Source: Alphaproteobacteria bacterium (GTDB taxonomy: Bacteria; Pseudomonadota; Alphaproteobacteria; Rhizobiales; Xanthobacteraceae). From it: 64,000 bases of DNA. Position numbers and translations under genes: made by a program. The stretch is taken from positions 3,348,001 to 3,412,000 of the forward strand of contig JBBCGH010000001.1 of the NCBI GenBank assembly GCA_037200445.1, written 5' to 3'. The notes beneath the pieces were generated by a model. The model was not told the DNA's origin. It did not search any database and worked only from the letters and a program-made list of their open reading frames with translations. Shown here in pieces: positions 1 through 8,669 of this stretch (the stretch's first letter is position 1; the number at the start of each line of letters is the position of its first letter).

Positions 1-146
1 AGCGGCGACGGGCCGGCGAGCAGCGGCACGATCTGGTCGAAGGCAAGCCCCGTGATCGGCGCCACGCTGGTCCGGCGCTGCCCATGCGCTGGACCATGTG
101 AACGTTGACCGCGTGCGGCGGTTTGCTTCGTCGCTGACGGCGAATG

Positions 147-193
147 TCCGGCGCTGCGCGAGGTCACGACGCTGTTCTTCGTGCACGAGTGCT
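147..193 (+). other. Inverted fragment of sigma factor region 4
   Basis: Read on the plus strand, these bases encode P-ALREVTTLFFVHECS, which matches the start of region 4 of the same ECF family whose region 2 lies on the minus strand next door. Homology on this strand begins at about 147 and stops at about 193. GAGCACTC/GAGTGCTC microhomology lies at the junction. A short inversion or a chimeric join explains this best. No coherent gene was recognised in bases 1-146. Confidence 0.45.
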
Positions 194-502
194 CGGCCGC
201 AGGCGCCTCGCTCGCCACGGCTTCGGCGTCCGCCAATAGGAATCCCTGCGGCGTCTTGCGCCGTAGCACCCGGAACGCCTGGTGCCGCACAGCCAGCCGG
301 GAAATGCCGCGGGTTCGGCAAGACTTGGCATTCCGGCCCACGCGGCGACAAAGGCCTCCTGCACCACGTCCTCGGCCGCCTGGAAGTCGCGGACCAATGT
401 CAGGGCCGAGCCGTAAACGGCGTGCTGGAAGCGCCGCGTCAGCTCGACGATGGCCTTCACGTCGCCGCCGCGGGCCTGATTGAGCGGTGCTTCCAGTTCC
501 AT
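194..502 (-). pseudogene. Broken ECF-type RNA polymerase sigma factor (N-terminal half)
   Basis: The first ~60 residues read as sigma-70 region 2 of an extracytoplasmic-function factor, with the characteristic acidic stretch EDVVQEAFVAAW and FPGWL after it. After GWL (near position 300) the frame is lost; the expected continuation RHQAFRVLRRKTPQGF is found in another frame, and comparison with family sequence suggests about 10 bases missing. That frame runs only to PAAEH near 194, where homology stops. The region 4 helix expected next appears just beyond, on the opposite strand. The gene is therefore not functional as sequenced. A real pseudogene or a contig-end assembly error are both possible. 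Confidence 0.65.
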
Positions 503-730
503 CGCCGTACCCTCACCGGAAGGTGCCAGGAAGTGGGCGTGGCCTTTAGGGTCGCGCGAACTTCTTTATCTGGGTTGGGGTGACGAGCCGACCTTTTCGA
601 CCTTGTTTTCGTGTCCTCGGGGCCTATTTTTCGGGCGTCGGTGCCCTGATCGGCACCGATTTCGTTATCCACAGCGCGTCTCGTCCTGCCGGTCCGGCCA
701 TGCAAAAAGCTGGGCTGGCGAAAAACTCGT

Positions 731-745
731 GTTCTCATTATGTTC
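731..745 (+). promoter_or_regulatory. LexA (SOS) box upstream of uvrA
   Basis: The bases read GTTCTCATTATGTTC, an exact GTTC-N7-GTTC direct repeat, which is the known LexA operator of alphaproteobacteria. It ends 8 bases before the chosen uvrA start codon, so LexA binding would block uvrA transcription until DNA damage. It also argues that uvrA begins at 754, not at the earlier in-frame start at 580. Confidence 0.85.
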
Positions 746-753
746 CGGGACTC

Positions 754-3705
754 ATGAACGACCTGTTCGACCAGAGTCGCCCGCGCCGTAACCTCGACGG
801 CGGCCGCGTGATCACGATTCGCGGCGCGCGCGAGCACAATCTCAAGAACGTGGACGTGGAGATCCCGCGCGACCAGCTCGTGGTGTTCACGGGCCTGTCC
901 GGCTCGGGCAAGTCCTCGCTCGCCTTCGACACGATCTACGCCGAGGGCCAGCGCCGCTACGTCGAGAGCCTCTCGGCCTACGCGCGCCAGTTCCTCGAGA
1001 TGATGCAGAAGCCGGACGTCGACCAGATCGATGGTCTCTCGCCCGCCATCTCGATCGAGCAGAAGACCACCTCGCGCAACCCGCGCTCGACGGTCGGCAC
1101 CGTCACCGAGATCTACGACTACATGCGGCTCCTCTGGGCGCGGGTCGGCGTGCCGTACTCGCCCGCCACCGGCCTGCCGATCGAGAGCCAGACGGTGAGC
1201 CAGATGGTCGACCGCATCCTGGCGCTGCCTGAGGGCACGCGGCTCTATCTGCTGGCGCCGGTGGTGCGCGGCCGCAAGGGCGAGTACCGCAAGGAATTGG
1301 CCGAGTACCTCAAGAAGGGCTACCAGCGCGTCAAGGTCGACGGGAAGTTCTACGAGATCCAGGCGGTCCCGGCGCTCGACAAGAAATTCACCCACGACAT
1401 CGACGTGGTGATCGACCGCATCATGGTGCGGCCGGATATCGGCACGCGGCTTGCGGACTCGCTTGAGCAGGCGCTCAAGCTCGCCGACGGGCTGGCGATT
1501 GCCGAGATGGCGGACGGCGGCGCGGTCGAAGGCGCGAAGGCGAACAAGCAGCGCAACGAAACCGCCGAACGCCTGATCTTCTCGGAGAAATTCGCCTGCC
1601 CGGTATCGGGCTTCACCATTCCGGAGATCGAGCCGCGGCTGTTCTCGTTCAACAACCCGTTCGGCGCCTGCCCGAAGTGCGGCGGCCTCGGCGTGGAGCA
1701 GCACATCGACCCGGAGCTCGTCATCGACAAGGATCGCACGCTGAAATCCGGCGCGATTCTGCCTTGGGCGAAATCATCGAGCCCCTATTACACGCAGACG
1801 CTGCAGGCGCTGGGCAAATTCTACAAGTTCACGCTCGACACCAAGTGGAAGGACCTGCCGAAGCGCGCGCAAAACGCGATCCTCGACGGCTCGGGCGAGG
1901 ACGAGATCCGCTTCGCCTATGACGACGGCATGCGCTCCTACGAAACGAAGAAGCCGTTCGAGGGCGTGGTGACCAACCTCGAACGGCGCTGGCGCGAGAC
2001 CGAGAGCGACTGGGCGCGCGAGGAGATCGCGAAGTACTTCACCGACGTGCCGTGCGACGCCTGCAAGGGCTATCGGCTGAAACCTGAGGCGCTGTGCGTC
2101 AAGGTCGGCGGCCTGCACATCGGCGAAGTCTCCGAGATGTCGATCAAGCGCGCCGGCGAATGGGTCGAGGCGCTGCCGCCGCTCCTCAACAGCCAGCAGA
2201 CCGAGATCGCGGCGCGCATCCTGAAGGAGATCCGCGACCGGCTGAAATTCCTGGTCGATGTCGGCCTCGAATATCTCACGCTGGCGCGCGCCTCCGGCAC
2301 GCTCTCGGGCGGCGAGAGCCAGCGCATCCGCCTCGCCTCGCAGATCGGCTCCGGGCTCACCGGCGTGCTCTATGTGCTGGACGAACCCTCGATCGGCCTG
2401 CACCAGCGCGACAATGCACGGCTCCTCGAAACGCTGAAGCGCCTGCGCGACCTCGGCAACACCGTGATCGTGGTGGAGCACGACGAGGACGCGATCCGCA
2501 TCGCCGACCATGTGCTCGACATCGGCCCCGGCGCCGGCATCCACGGCGGCCACATCATCGCGCAGGGCACGCCCGACGACATCATGGCGGCGCCCAAGTC
2601 GCTCACCGGGCAGTATCTGACCGGCGAGCGTTTCATCGAGATTCCCGAGCGGCGTCCGCGCAACGTGCACCGCACGCTGAAAGTCATCAACGCGCGCGGC
2701 AACAACCTGAAGAACGTCACCGCCGAGATCCCGCTCGGCCTTTTCACCGCGGTGACCGGGGTCTCCGGCGGCGGCAAGTCCACGCTCCTGGTCGACACGC
2801 TCTACAAGGCGGTGGCGCGCCGCCTCAACGGCGCCAGCGAAGGCCCCGCCCCGCACGACCGGCTCGAAGGGCTCGAACACCTCGACAAGGTGATCGACAT
2901 CGACCAGTCGCCGATCGGCCGCACGCCGCGCTCCAACCCCGCGACCTACACCGGCGCGTTCACGCCGATCCGCGAATGGTTCGCGGGCCTCCCCGAGGCG
3001 AAGGCGCGCGGCTACGAGCCGGGGCGCTTCAGTTTCAACGTGAAGGGCGGACGCTGCGAGGCCTGCCAGGGCGACGGCGTCATCAAGATCGAGATGCACT
3101 TTTTGCCGGACGTCTACGTCACCTGCGACGTCTGCAAGGGCAAGCGCTACAACCGCGAGACGCTCGACGTCACCTTCAAGGGCAAGTCGATCGCCGACGT
3201 GCTCGACATGACGGTCGAGGAGGCGCTGAATTTCTTCAAGGCGGTGCCGCGCATCCGCAACGTGCTGGAGACGCTGCACCGCGTCGGCCTCGACTACATC
3301 CATGTCGGCCAGCAGGCGACCACGCTGTCAGGCGGCGAGGCGCAGCGCGTGAAGCTCGCCAAGGAGCTGTGCAAGCGCGCCACCGGCCGCACGTTGTACA
3401 TCCTGGATGAGCCCACGACCGGGCTGCACTTCCACGATGTCGCGAAGCTCCTGGAGGTGCTGCACGAGCTGGTCGCCGGCGGCAACACCGTGGTGGTGAT
3501 CGAGCATAATCTCGAGGTGATCAAGACCGCCGACTGGATCATCGACCTCGGCCCCGAAGGCGGCGACGGCGGCGGCGAGATCGTGGCCGCAGGCCCGCCC
3601 GAAACCGTGGTGAAGGAGAAGCGCAGCTATACCGGGGCGTTCCTCAAGCCGGTGTTGGCGCGGCGGGGGGTGGAGCGGAAGAAGGGGATGCAGGCGGCGG
3701 AATAG
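754..3705 (+). CDS. uvrA: UvrABC excision nuclease subunit A
   Basis: This 983-residue protein is the damage-sensing ABC-type ATPase of nucleotide excision repair; as a dimer it loads UvrB on distorted DNA in the cytoplasm. The N-terminal Walker A (GLSGSGKSS) is at residues 47-54, and a second P-loop (GVSGGGKS) lies near 670. Two LSGGE signatures and the zinc module CEACQGDG...CDVCKGK are present. The first zinc module reads CPVSG...CPKC, with Ser in place of one usual Cys. The start at 754 (MNDLFDQ) is chosen because homology begins there and the LexA box sits just upstream; a longer frame from 580 would run through that box. It is transcribed alone. Confidence 0.97.
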   Translation: MNDLFDQSRPRRNLDGGRVITIRGAREHNLKNVDVEIPRDQLVVFTGLSGSGKSSLAFDTIYAEGQRRYVESLSAYARQFLEMMQKPDVDQIDGLSPAISIEQKTTSRNPRSTVGTVTEIYDYMRLLWARVGVPYSPATGLPIESQTVSQMVDRILALPEGTRLYLLAPVVRGRKGEYRKELAEYLKKGYQRVKVDGKFYEIQAVPALDKKFTHDIDVVIDRIMVRPDIGTRLADSLEQALKLADGLAIAEMADGGAVEGAKANKQRNETAERLIFSEKFACPVSGFTIPEIEPRLFSFNNPFGACPKCGGLGVEQHIDPELVIDKDRTLKSGAILPWAKSSSPYYTQTLQALGKFYKFTLDTKWKDLPKRAQNAILDGSGEDEIRFAYDDGMRSYETKKPFEGVVTNLERRWRETESDWAREEIAKYFTDVPCDACKGYRLKPEALCVKVGGLHIGEVSEMSIKRAGEWVEALPPLLNSQQTEIAARILKEIRDRLKFLVDVGLEYLTLARASGTLSGGESQRIRLASQIGSGLTGVLYVLDEPSIGLHQRDNARLLETLKRLRDLGNTVIVVEHDEDAIRIADHVLDIGPGAGIHGGHIIAQGTPDDIMAAPKSLTGQYLTGERFIEIPERRPRNVHRTLKVINARGNNLKNVTAEIPLGLFTAVTGVSGGGKSTLLVDTLYKAVARRLNGASEGPAPHDRLEGLEHLDKVIDIDQSPIGRTPRSNPATYTGAFTPIREWFAGLPEAKARGYEPGRFSFNVKGGRCEACQGDGVIKIEMHFLPDVYVTCDVCKGKRYNRETLDVTFKGKSIADVLDMTVEEALNFFKAVPRIRNVLETLHRVGLDYIHVGQQATTLSGGEAQRVKLAKELCKRATGRTLYILDEPTTGLHFHDVAKLLEVLHELVAGGNTVVVIEHNLEVIKTADWIIDLGPEGGDGGGEIVAAGPPETVVKEKRSYTGAFLKPVLARRGVERKKGMQAAE

Positions 3706-3776
3706 GTCTATACCTATGGTCGCAGGTGCGTTATTCTCATCCAACGAAGTACTGTCGGACGTATGTCTTTCCTCCT

Positions 3777-4481
3777 GTGATCGTTGCTATCCACCAACCT
3801 CACTTTTTGCCTTGGGCGGGCTACTTCAACAAGCTCGCCAATGCAGATTGTTTTATCTTGCTGGACAATGTTCAATATAGAAAAAACTACTTCCAGAATC
3901 GTACGTTGATACGTCACCCAACGCTTGCCGAATGCAAATGGCTTACCGTTCCTGTCCATGCAAAGTTGTCCACGGATCACCAAGATATCGCAATCGCCGA
4001 CCCGAACTGGCGCCAGCGAGCGCTGAATAAGATCCATGGCGCTTACAGGAATGCGCCGTACTTTGATTCGTATTTTGGCTCCATAGAGCAGCTGTTCCTG
4101 GAATGCGCCGACCTCTTGGTCGACGTGAACTTCCAGAGCCTGAGATTCATTACGAAAATCCTTGACCTGAGCACAACGATTACCCGAGCGAGTACAATCA
4201 CAACTGCTCAAGAACCGAATCGTCTCCTAGCTCTATGTCGGGCAGTAGGGGCAACGGGTTACATAACCGGCGAGGGTTGGGGCGAGCACAACACTGAGGT
4301 ATTTGAGGTAGAGGGCGCCGGAATTCGCGTGCATAGGCAAAAGTTTCGTGCTTCTTATCAAGACTTCGCAAGCGACTATTATTCCGGCTGTTTCAACCTG
4401 AGCACTTTGGACTTGCTATTCCAACTAGGACCAGCGGCAACTAGCAAAATTGTGCAGTTCCCCTGGCGAGCGAAGGTGTAA
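3777..4481 (+). CDS. WbqC-like family protein
   Basis: The N-terminus VIVAIHQPHFLPWAGYFNK followed by LDNVQYRKNYFQNR is the hallmark of the WbqC-like family, found in surface-polysaccharide and other biosynthetic clusters. The exact chemistry of the family is not established well enough to assign a reaction. GTG at 3777 puts the family N-terminus at residue 1; an in-frame GTG at 3726 would add 17 residues with no homology. Neither has a strong ribosome binding site. The gene and the next one are visibly AT-richer than all neighbours, with different codon use, which suggests horizontal acquisition. The next gene starts 3 bases after the stop, so the two are a likely operon. Confidence 0.75.
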   Translation: MIVAIHQPHFLPWAGYFNKLANADCFILLDNVQYRKNYFQNRTLIRHPTLAECKWLTVPVHAKLSTDHQDIAIADPNWRQRALNKIHGAYRNAPYFDSYFGSIEQLFLECADLLVDVNFQSLRFITKILDLSTTITRASTITTAQEPNRLLALCRAVGATGYITGEGWGEHNTEVFEVEGAGIRVHRQKFRASYQDFASDYYSGCFNLSTLDLLFQLGPAATSKIVQFPWRAKV

Positions 4482-4484
4482 ACT

Positions 4485-5717
4485 ATGGTCTCAGACACTG
4501 ACCGCCAGACTCTAAAACGTTCAATAGTTCACATTCTGACTCGCTTGAACGAGGGCTTTGTCGTCGTTGCCCTCGCGCTGTTACTTGCAAACAATTTTGC
4601 AAACTTGGTGTTTCACGTGAACTTTGTTCCCACTAACGATGCGCTTATAAATCTTGCCCCCCTGCTGATACTTGCGATAGTCGCCCTGTTCGCTAGATTG
4701 CAACAGGAGACCCGAGACCGGATTGAGCGGTTGGAGCGATTGTCCCACCTAAGAACCGAAGTACTCGAGGAGGACGTCGTATATCCAATCAGAGATATGG
4801 TGCTAAACTGCAAACAAATAGATATTCTCACTCTTTCAGGCACGATCACGTTTCCTTTGAGCGACGAAGAGGTTGTGCGAGTCATGACTGCGAGTCGGAG
4901 GCGATCAGAGATCAACATCCTCATCGCCGATCCGTTTTCGGAAAACATTCAGACACGCTATCGTGTGGATGAGCCTGACACACACCGCTCAAATGTGAAC
5001 AAGATCGAGCAAGCGATTGTCTGGCTTAACAAATTGACTCAACAGCTTCCTGCTTCAAACCGAAGGCACGTCAACGTATATATTTACACTAATTATCCGA
5101 CCATTTGCGTTTTCCGAGGAGATAATAAAATTTATTTTAGCTACTACGGCTATAAGCTGAGAGGTAATGACACGCCCACTATCTTGACTGCCGCAGACGA
5201 ACGGTTGGGTCGAGCGGTCATTAAACATTTTGATGAGGTGAAGAAGGAGTCAGTGCCCATCTCAGAATGGATATCGAAGAACTTCGACCGTATATCGGAC
5301 AAAGCTAGCATCCGATTCACTCGGGCTTACGTGGGAGTCTTCCTGCGCGATAGTAATGGTGCTTTTATTTTGCAGCGGCGGGACAATCGGCGAGGCATCG
5401 AGAACCCCGGGAAGCTTTCAGTATTCGGTGGGACGCTGGAACGCAACGAAACACCCGTGCAAGCAGCAGTGCGGGAGCTGAGGGAGGAGACTGGACTCGA
5501 ACTCGATCCGGATGCCTTGAAGGCAATTCGGACTCTCGTGTCCGCGCCTAACTCCCATGACTGCGTTCTGGAGCACTACTTCTTGGTTGAGAATGTCGAC
5601 CCCACCAAGATAAAGGTGAACGAAGGCCAACAGTTTGAAACGTGGCCGCGAGATATCGCACTCAAGCGCTCTGATATAACAGAGATTCCCGCGAAGGTCT
5701 TGGCTGAGAATTTTTGA
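4485..5717 (+). CDS. Two-TM protein with PLD-like sensor region and C-terminal Nudix hydrolase
   Basis: This 410-residue protein has two membrane helices (about 25-45 and 55-72), then a short coiled coil. A region around 100-245 (ILTLSGTITFPL..., INILIADPFSE) resembles the phospholipase-D-like fold seen fused to regulators, without a visible HKD catalytic motif. The C-terminal Nudix domain (about 275-405) has a complete Nudix box, G-x5-E-x7-RELREETGL, so pyrophosphohydrolase activity is likely; the substrate is unknown. The Nudix domain should face the cytoplasm. It is coupled to the WbqC-like gene (3-base gap) and shares its low GC. The PLD-like call is an inference from sequence pattern; the Nudix call is firm. 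Confidence 0.75.
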   Translation: MVSDTDRQTLKRSIVHILTRLNEGFVVVALALLLANNFANLVFHVNFVPTNDALINLAPLLILAIVALFARLQQETRDRIERLERLSHLRTEVLEEDVVYPIRDMVLNCKQIDILTLSGTITFPLSDEEVVRVMTASRRRSEINILIADPFSENIQTRYRVDEPDTHRSNVNKIEQAIVWLNKLTQQLPASNRRHVNVYIYTNYPTICVFRGDNKIYFSYYGYKLRGNDTPTILTAADERLGRAVIKHFDEVKKESVPISEWISKNFDRISDKASIRFTRAYVGVFLRDSNGAFILQRRDNRRGIENPGKLSVFGGTLERNETPVQAAVRELREETGLELDPDALKAIRTLVSAPNSHDCVLEHYFLVENVDPTKIKVNEGQQFETWPRDIALKRSDITEIPAKVLAENF

Positions 5718-5792
5718 TTGCCACGCTTCTCTCCGGTCTTACAGAAGAACCCTTGTGTCTTTCCGCACCGCAACGTAGGGCGGCAGGAAGGC

Positions 5793-5823
5793 GTGGATGG
5801 CCGGGTCAAGCCCGGCCATGACG
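5793..5823. repeat. Short palindromic (REP-like) element
   Basis: The core 5797-5819 is a perfect hairpin: a 9-base stem ATGGCCGGG, a 5-base loop and its complement. It lies between the end of the AT-rich pair and the convergent TRIC-like gene. Elements with this core are dispersed in many Bradyrhizobium-like genomes. Confidence 0.7.
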
Positions 5824-5832
5824 CTGAAAGGC

Positions 5833-6485
5833 TTACTCCCTCCCCAGCCTCTCCACCTCCTCCATCGTCCGCCCTTCCCGCGCCCGGTACACCGGCAGCG
5901 ACCAGCCGTAGGAGAGCGCGAGCGCGCGGATGACGAAGCACGCCGCAAAGCCGAAAGCCGCCGCGATCGTGCCGCCCACACCGAGCGCCAGCAGCCCGAC
6001 GAAGGCCGCCGCGCCCGCCAGCGCGGCGGTCACGTAGATCTCCCGGCGCAGGATGAGCGGGCTTTCGCCGCCAAGAATATCGCGCATCACGCCGCCGAAG
6101 GTCGCTGTGACGACGCCCATCGCGACCGCGATGAATGCGCCCGCGCCGGCGGTGAGCGCGCGGTCCGTGCCGACGACGCAGAACAGCGCAAGCCCCGCGG
6201 CGTCGAGCCAGAGCAGCACAAGGGTGCGCGACTCCGGGATGTGCGCGAGGAAGAAGGTCGCGGCCGACACGGCGACGCAGATCGCGAGATAGACCGGCTC
6301 GCGCACCCAGAACACAGGCAGCGCGCCGAGCATCGCGTCGCGCAGCGTGCCGCCGCCCATCCCGGTCACGCAGCCGAGCAGGATGAAGCCGGTGATGTCC
6401 ATGCGCTTGCGCGAGGCGACGAGCGCGCCGGTCACGGCGAACACCGCCGTGCCGAACCGATCGCGGTCAGGAACGAGCCGAGCAT
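5833..6485 (-). pseudogene. TRIC/UPF0126 (YicG-like) membrane protein, frameshifted near its start
   Basis: The protein matches the bacterial trimeric intracellular cation channel/UPF0126 family: two repeats, each with a glycine-rich kinked helix (TGMGGGTLRDAMLG and TATFGGVMRDILGG) and about six membrane helices. Family members act as small-ion or glycine channels. The open frame starts at a GTG at 6444, inside the first helix. The missing N-terminus (MLGSFLTAI...) is intact in another frame from ATG 6485. Restoring one base between about 6451 and 6463 joins the two into a 217-residue protein of normal family length. It is most likely a sequencing error, otherwise a recent pseudogene. Confidence 0.8.
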
Positions 6486-6552
6486 TGCGGCTTTGTAACA
6501 GAGTCGGGCGCCGCCGCGCCGCTACCGCTTCATCGGCGCGGGCGCGCCGCCC

Positions 6553-6882
6553 TTACTTGAAGAACGGCTTGATGCAGGCCTCATAGCGGGCGGTGATGAC
6601 CCGGCAGCGCTGCGCCGGCGGGATCGTGCGGTTCTTGGCCAGCGACAGATAGATGTTCCAGCAGTTGCGGCAGATCGGCACCAGCTTCGCGCACTCCGCT
6701 GCCGTGTGCCCGCGGAAGAGGCAGTTGGCCAGACAATTCTGCGGCAGCACGTAACTGGTGTTGACCGCGATCGACCCGCACACCATCGGCACCGGTTGCG
6801 CCTGTGCCGGGGGCGCCCCGGCGAGCCCGAGCCCGATCAGGGCGAGCATTCCAATGAAAAGACCGCGAAGCTTCGATGTCAT
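6553..6882 (-). CDS. Small exported cysteine-rich protein of unknown function
   Basis: This is 109 residues with a clear signal peptide (MTSKLRGLFIGMLALIGLGL, cleavage after AQA near residue 28). The mature part has six or so cysteines (VCGS, NCLANC, ECAK, ICRNC, RC, AC), suggesting disulfide bonds in the periplasm. The start at 6882 is chosen because the signal peptide begins there; a frame to 6930 adds a non-hydrophobic extension. No family was recognised. Confidence 0.6.
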   Translation of the reverse strand: MTSKLRGLFIGMLALIGLGLAGAPPAQAQPVPMVCGSIAVNTSYVLPQNCLANCLFRGHTAAECAKLVPICRNCWNIYLSLAKNRTIPPAQRCRVITARYEACIKPFFK

Positions 6883-7014
6883 GACCCAGCCTCCCGTTGA
6901 ACGATCCCACCCACCGGCATCGTGACACACGCTAAGGTCGTGTCAATCGGGATGAAGGAGTGGCCCCGAATGGCCGCGATGCTGCTAGACTCGCGCGACC
7001 TGGAGGACCTCGCC

Positions 7015-7449
7015 ATGCCCGCCGCCGCTCATGCCAAGCTGCAATCCGATCACGCCACGCTTGCCGCGCTGAACACCGACTACATCAACTCGGTGCAGCA
7101 CTCGGACGTGAAGCGCTTCGACGAAATCCTCAGCGACGAGTTCTACTGCAGCAACCCGGACGGCTCGCTGGTCGATCGCGCCGCATTCCTGAGGCAAACC
7201 GCAAAGCCCGTGGCGATTTCGAACCTGCGCGCCGAGGACGTGCTGATCCGTATCTTTTCGTCGGCGCATGATCTTGTCCGAGAACCGGGGTCCACTTCTC
7301 GGGATCATGCGCATGACTTCGCCGTGATCCATGCGCGCACTGCCTACACCAGGCCGGACGGCACGCCGGGCGGCGGCCGCTACACCGACGGCTATGCGAA
7401 GATCGGCGGGCAATGGCTTGCGGTGTTCGCGCACGTGACAAGGCTGTAG
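7015..7449 (+). CDS. NTF2-like (SnoaL/DUF4440-type) protein with an in-frame repeat insertion
   Basis: It is a 144-residue alpha+beta-barrel protein. The pattern LNTDYINSVQHSDVKRFDEILSD, then SNLRAEDVLIRIF, FAVIHARTAYTRPDG and WLAVFAHVT is typical of the DUF4440/SnoaL group, small ligand-binding or enzyme-like proteins of varied roles. The start at 7015 has a GGAGG 8 bases upstream. A palindromic repeat (7264-7312) interrupts the coding sequence in frame and adds 15 residues (DLVREPG...HAH) just before the strand FAVIHART. Without it the protein would be about 129 residues. Function is not predictable. Confidence 0.7.
   Translation: MPAAAHAKLQSDHATLAALNTDYINSVQHSDVKRFDEILSDEFYCSNPDGSLVDRAAFLRQTAKPVAISNLRAEDVLIRIFSSAHDLVREPGSTSRDHAHDFAVIHARTAYTRPDGTPGGGRYTDGYAKIGGQWLAVFAHVTRL
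7264..7312. repeat. Palindromic repeat inserted inside a coding sequence
   Basis: These bases belong to the same family as the intergenic repeats at 10773, 30297, 43418 and 60305 (GCATGATC ... CCGAGAACCGG ... TCGGGATCATGC). The 7-base CGCATGA occurs at 7265 and again at 7310, exactly 45 bases apart, so the insertion keeps the reading frame and adds 15 codons. Confidence 0.75.
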
Positions 7450-7451
7450 GT

Positions 7452-7530
7452 TGTAGCCCGGATGGAGCGCAGCGAAATCCGGGGCAATTCCGCATGGCCC
7501 CGCATTGCGCTTCGCTTCATGCGGGCTACA
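7452..7530. repeat. REP-like inverted repeat (TGTAGCCCGGATG type)
   Basis: TGTAGCCCGGATGGAGCG at the left is matched by an imperfect inverted copy ending CATGCGGGCTACA. It fills the gap between the NTF2-like gene and the DTW gene. The related TGTAGCCCG palindromes are widespread in Rhizobiales. Confidence 0.65.
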
Positions 7531-7538
7531 AGGCCGCA

Positions 7539-8219
7539 ATGGATACACCCGCACCGGAAATCGCCCCCGATTGCCCGCATTGCCTCAAGCCGGCAGCGCT
7601 GTGCGTCTGCGATCTCGTCACGCCGTTCGACAACCGGGTCGAGCTGCTCGTCCTGCAGCATCCGCAGGAGCAGGACCGCCTGCTCGGCTCGGCGCGGCTC
7701 GCGGCGCGGCATTTTGCGAATGCGCATTTCAAAATCGGCCTGTCGTGGCCGTCACTGTCGAAAGTGCTGGGCCGCGAAGCCGATCCGAAGCGCTGGGCCA
7801 TCCTCTATCTCGGCTCGCTCAAGGCGGAGGCGCTTATCGTACGGCGCGACGTTGTGGTGGTGACCGGCAAGGGAGCGCCCCTGCCCGACCAGGATACGGC
7901 GCTGCGCGATATCGAAGGCATCATCCTGCTCGACGGCACCTGGAGCCAGGCCAAGGCGATGTGGTGGCGCAACGCCTGGATGCTCAAGTGCCGGCGCGTG
8001 CTGCTCGCCCGCGAGCGGCCGTCGCGCTACGGCAAGCTGCGCCGCGAGCCGCGCCGCGACGGGCTCTCCACGCTGGAGGCCGCCGCCATGCTGATGGCGC
8101 GGCTCGAAGCCGCTCCGAAGATCGAGGCCGCGCTGAATACGAGTTTCGCCAAGATGCTGGAGCGCTATCGGGCGGCCCATGGCAAGAAGAGGATTGAGAG
8201 GGCCGCCGATCGCGCGTAG
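7539..8219 (+). CDS. DTW-domain tRNA-uridine aminocarboxypropyltransferase
   Basis: This 226-residue protein has the N-terminal zinc-like motif CPHCLKPAALCVC (residues 10-22) and the DTW signature LLDGTWSQAKAMWWRN near residue 130. DTW enzymes (TapT/DTWD types) use S-adenosylmethionine to attach a 3-amino-3-carboxypropyl group to uridine in tRNA (acp3U). RYGKLRREP near 165 matches the conserved substrate-facing stretch. The start at 7539 is the first Met with family homology; an upstream in-frame extension runs through the repeat. The gene is followed by a short exported protein 27 bases on. Confidence 0.85.
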   Translation: MDTPAPEIAPDCPHCLKPAALCVCDLVTPFDNRVELLVLQHPQEQDRLLGSARLAARHFANAHFKIGLSWPSLSKVLGREADPKRWAILYLGSLKAEALIVRRDVVVVTGKGAPLPDQDTALRDIEGIILLDGTWSQAKAMWWRNAWMLKCRRVLLARERPSRYGKLRREPRRDGLSTLEAAAMLMARLEAAPKIEAALNTSFAKMLERYRAAHGKKRIERAADRA

Positions 8220-8246
8220 CGTTGTGGCGTTTCCACGGAGGGCACC

Positions 8247-8516
8247 ATGCTGGTGAAGGCGACGCTGCTCTGCGCGGCCCTGCTTGCGGCCGCGCCGGCT
8301 TTCGCCCAATCCGGCAAATCCTCCGACCCGCCGCTGGCCGACTTCAAGCCGCTGATCCAGCCAATCCTGCCGCCGCTGGTGCTTCCGCCGAATTCCACCA
8401 TCTCGCCGGGCTCGATCACCGGCGATCCGATTACCCCCTATTCGAGCACGCCCGGCTACGACGCGGCGCGTTCGGGCCCCGCCCCCGGCCTGCGGCTCAC
8501 CATCCCGACGCGCTGA
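8247..8516 (+). CDS. Small proline-rich exported protein, unknown function
   Basis: It is 89 residues with a good signal peptide (MLVKATLLCAALLAAAPAFA, cleavage before QSGK) and a proline-rich mature part (IQPILPPLVLPPNS). GGAGG lies 6-7 bases before the ATG. It probably shares the transcript of the DTW gene. No domain was recognised. Confidence 0.6.
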   Translation: MLVKATLLCAALLAAAPAFAQSGKSSDPPLADFKPLIQPILPPLVLPPNSTISPGSITGDPITPYSSTPGYDAARSGPAPGLRLTIPTR

Positions 8517-8579
8517 CGCGCTCGCGCACCTAGATTGCGGCGCCGTGCCGCAGGCTGCTGACGCAATTCTGTTGCAGTC

Positions 8580-8597
8580 GTGTGAACGAAATCACAC
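8580..8597. promoter_or_regulatory. Perfect CRP/FNR-family dyad upstream of the protease-nuclease gene
   Basis: GTGTGA-N6-TCACAC is a perfect inverted repeat containing TGTGA-N6-TCACA, the consensus half-sites recognised by CRP-type regulators. It lies about 73 bases before the GTG start at 8670. Which CRP/FNR-family protein binds, and whether it activates, is unknown. Confidence 0.6.
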
Positions 8598-8669
8598 TTG
8601 GGTTGTATCGGCCGGCGCGATATTGACCGCGCGCGTTGAAGACCGCCGCGCTGCAACGGGGGCGAAGCA

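Noticed and set aside
580-753. Longer UvrA start
   Set aside because: It would place the LexA box inside the coding region and add 58 residues without homology.
1774-3303. A 509-residue minus-strand frame opposite uvrA
   Set aside because: Shadow of uvrA in high-GC DNA; no start signal or homology.
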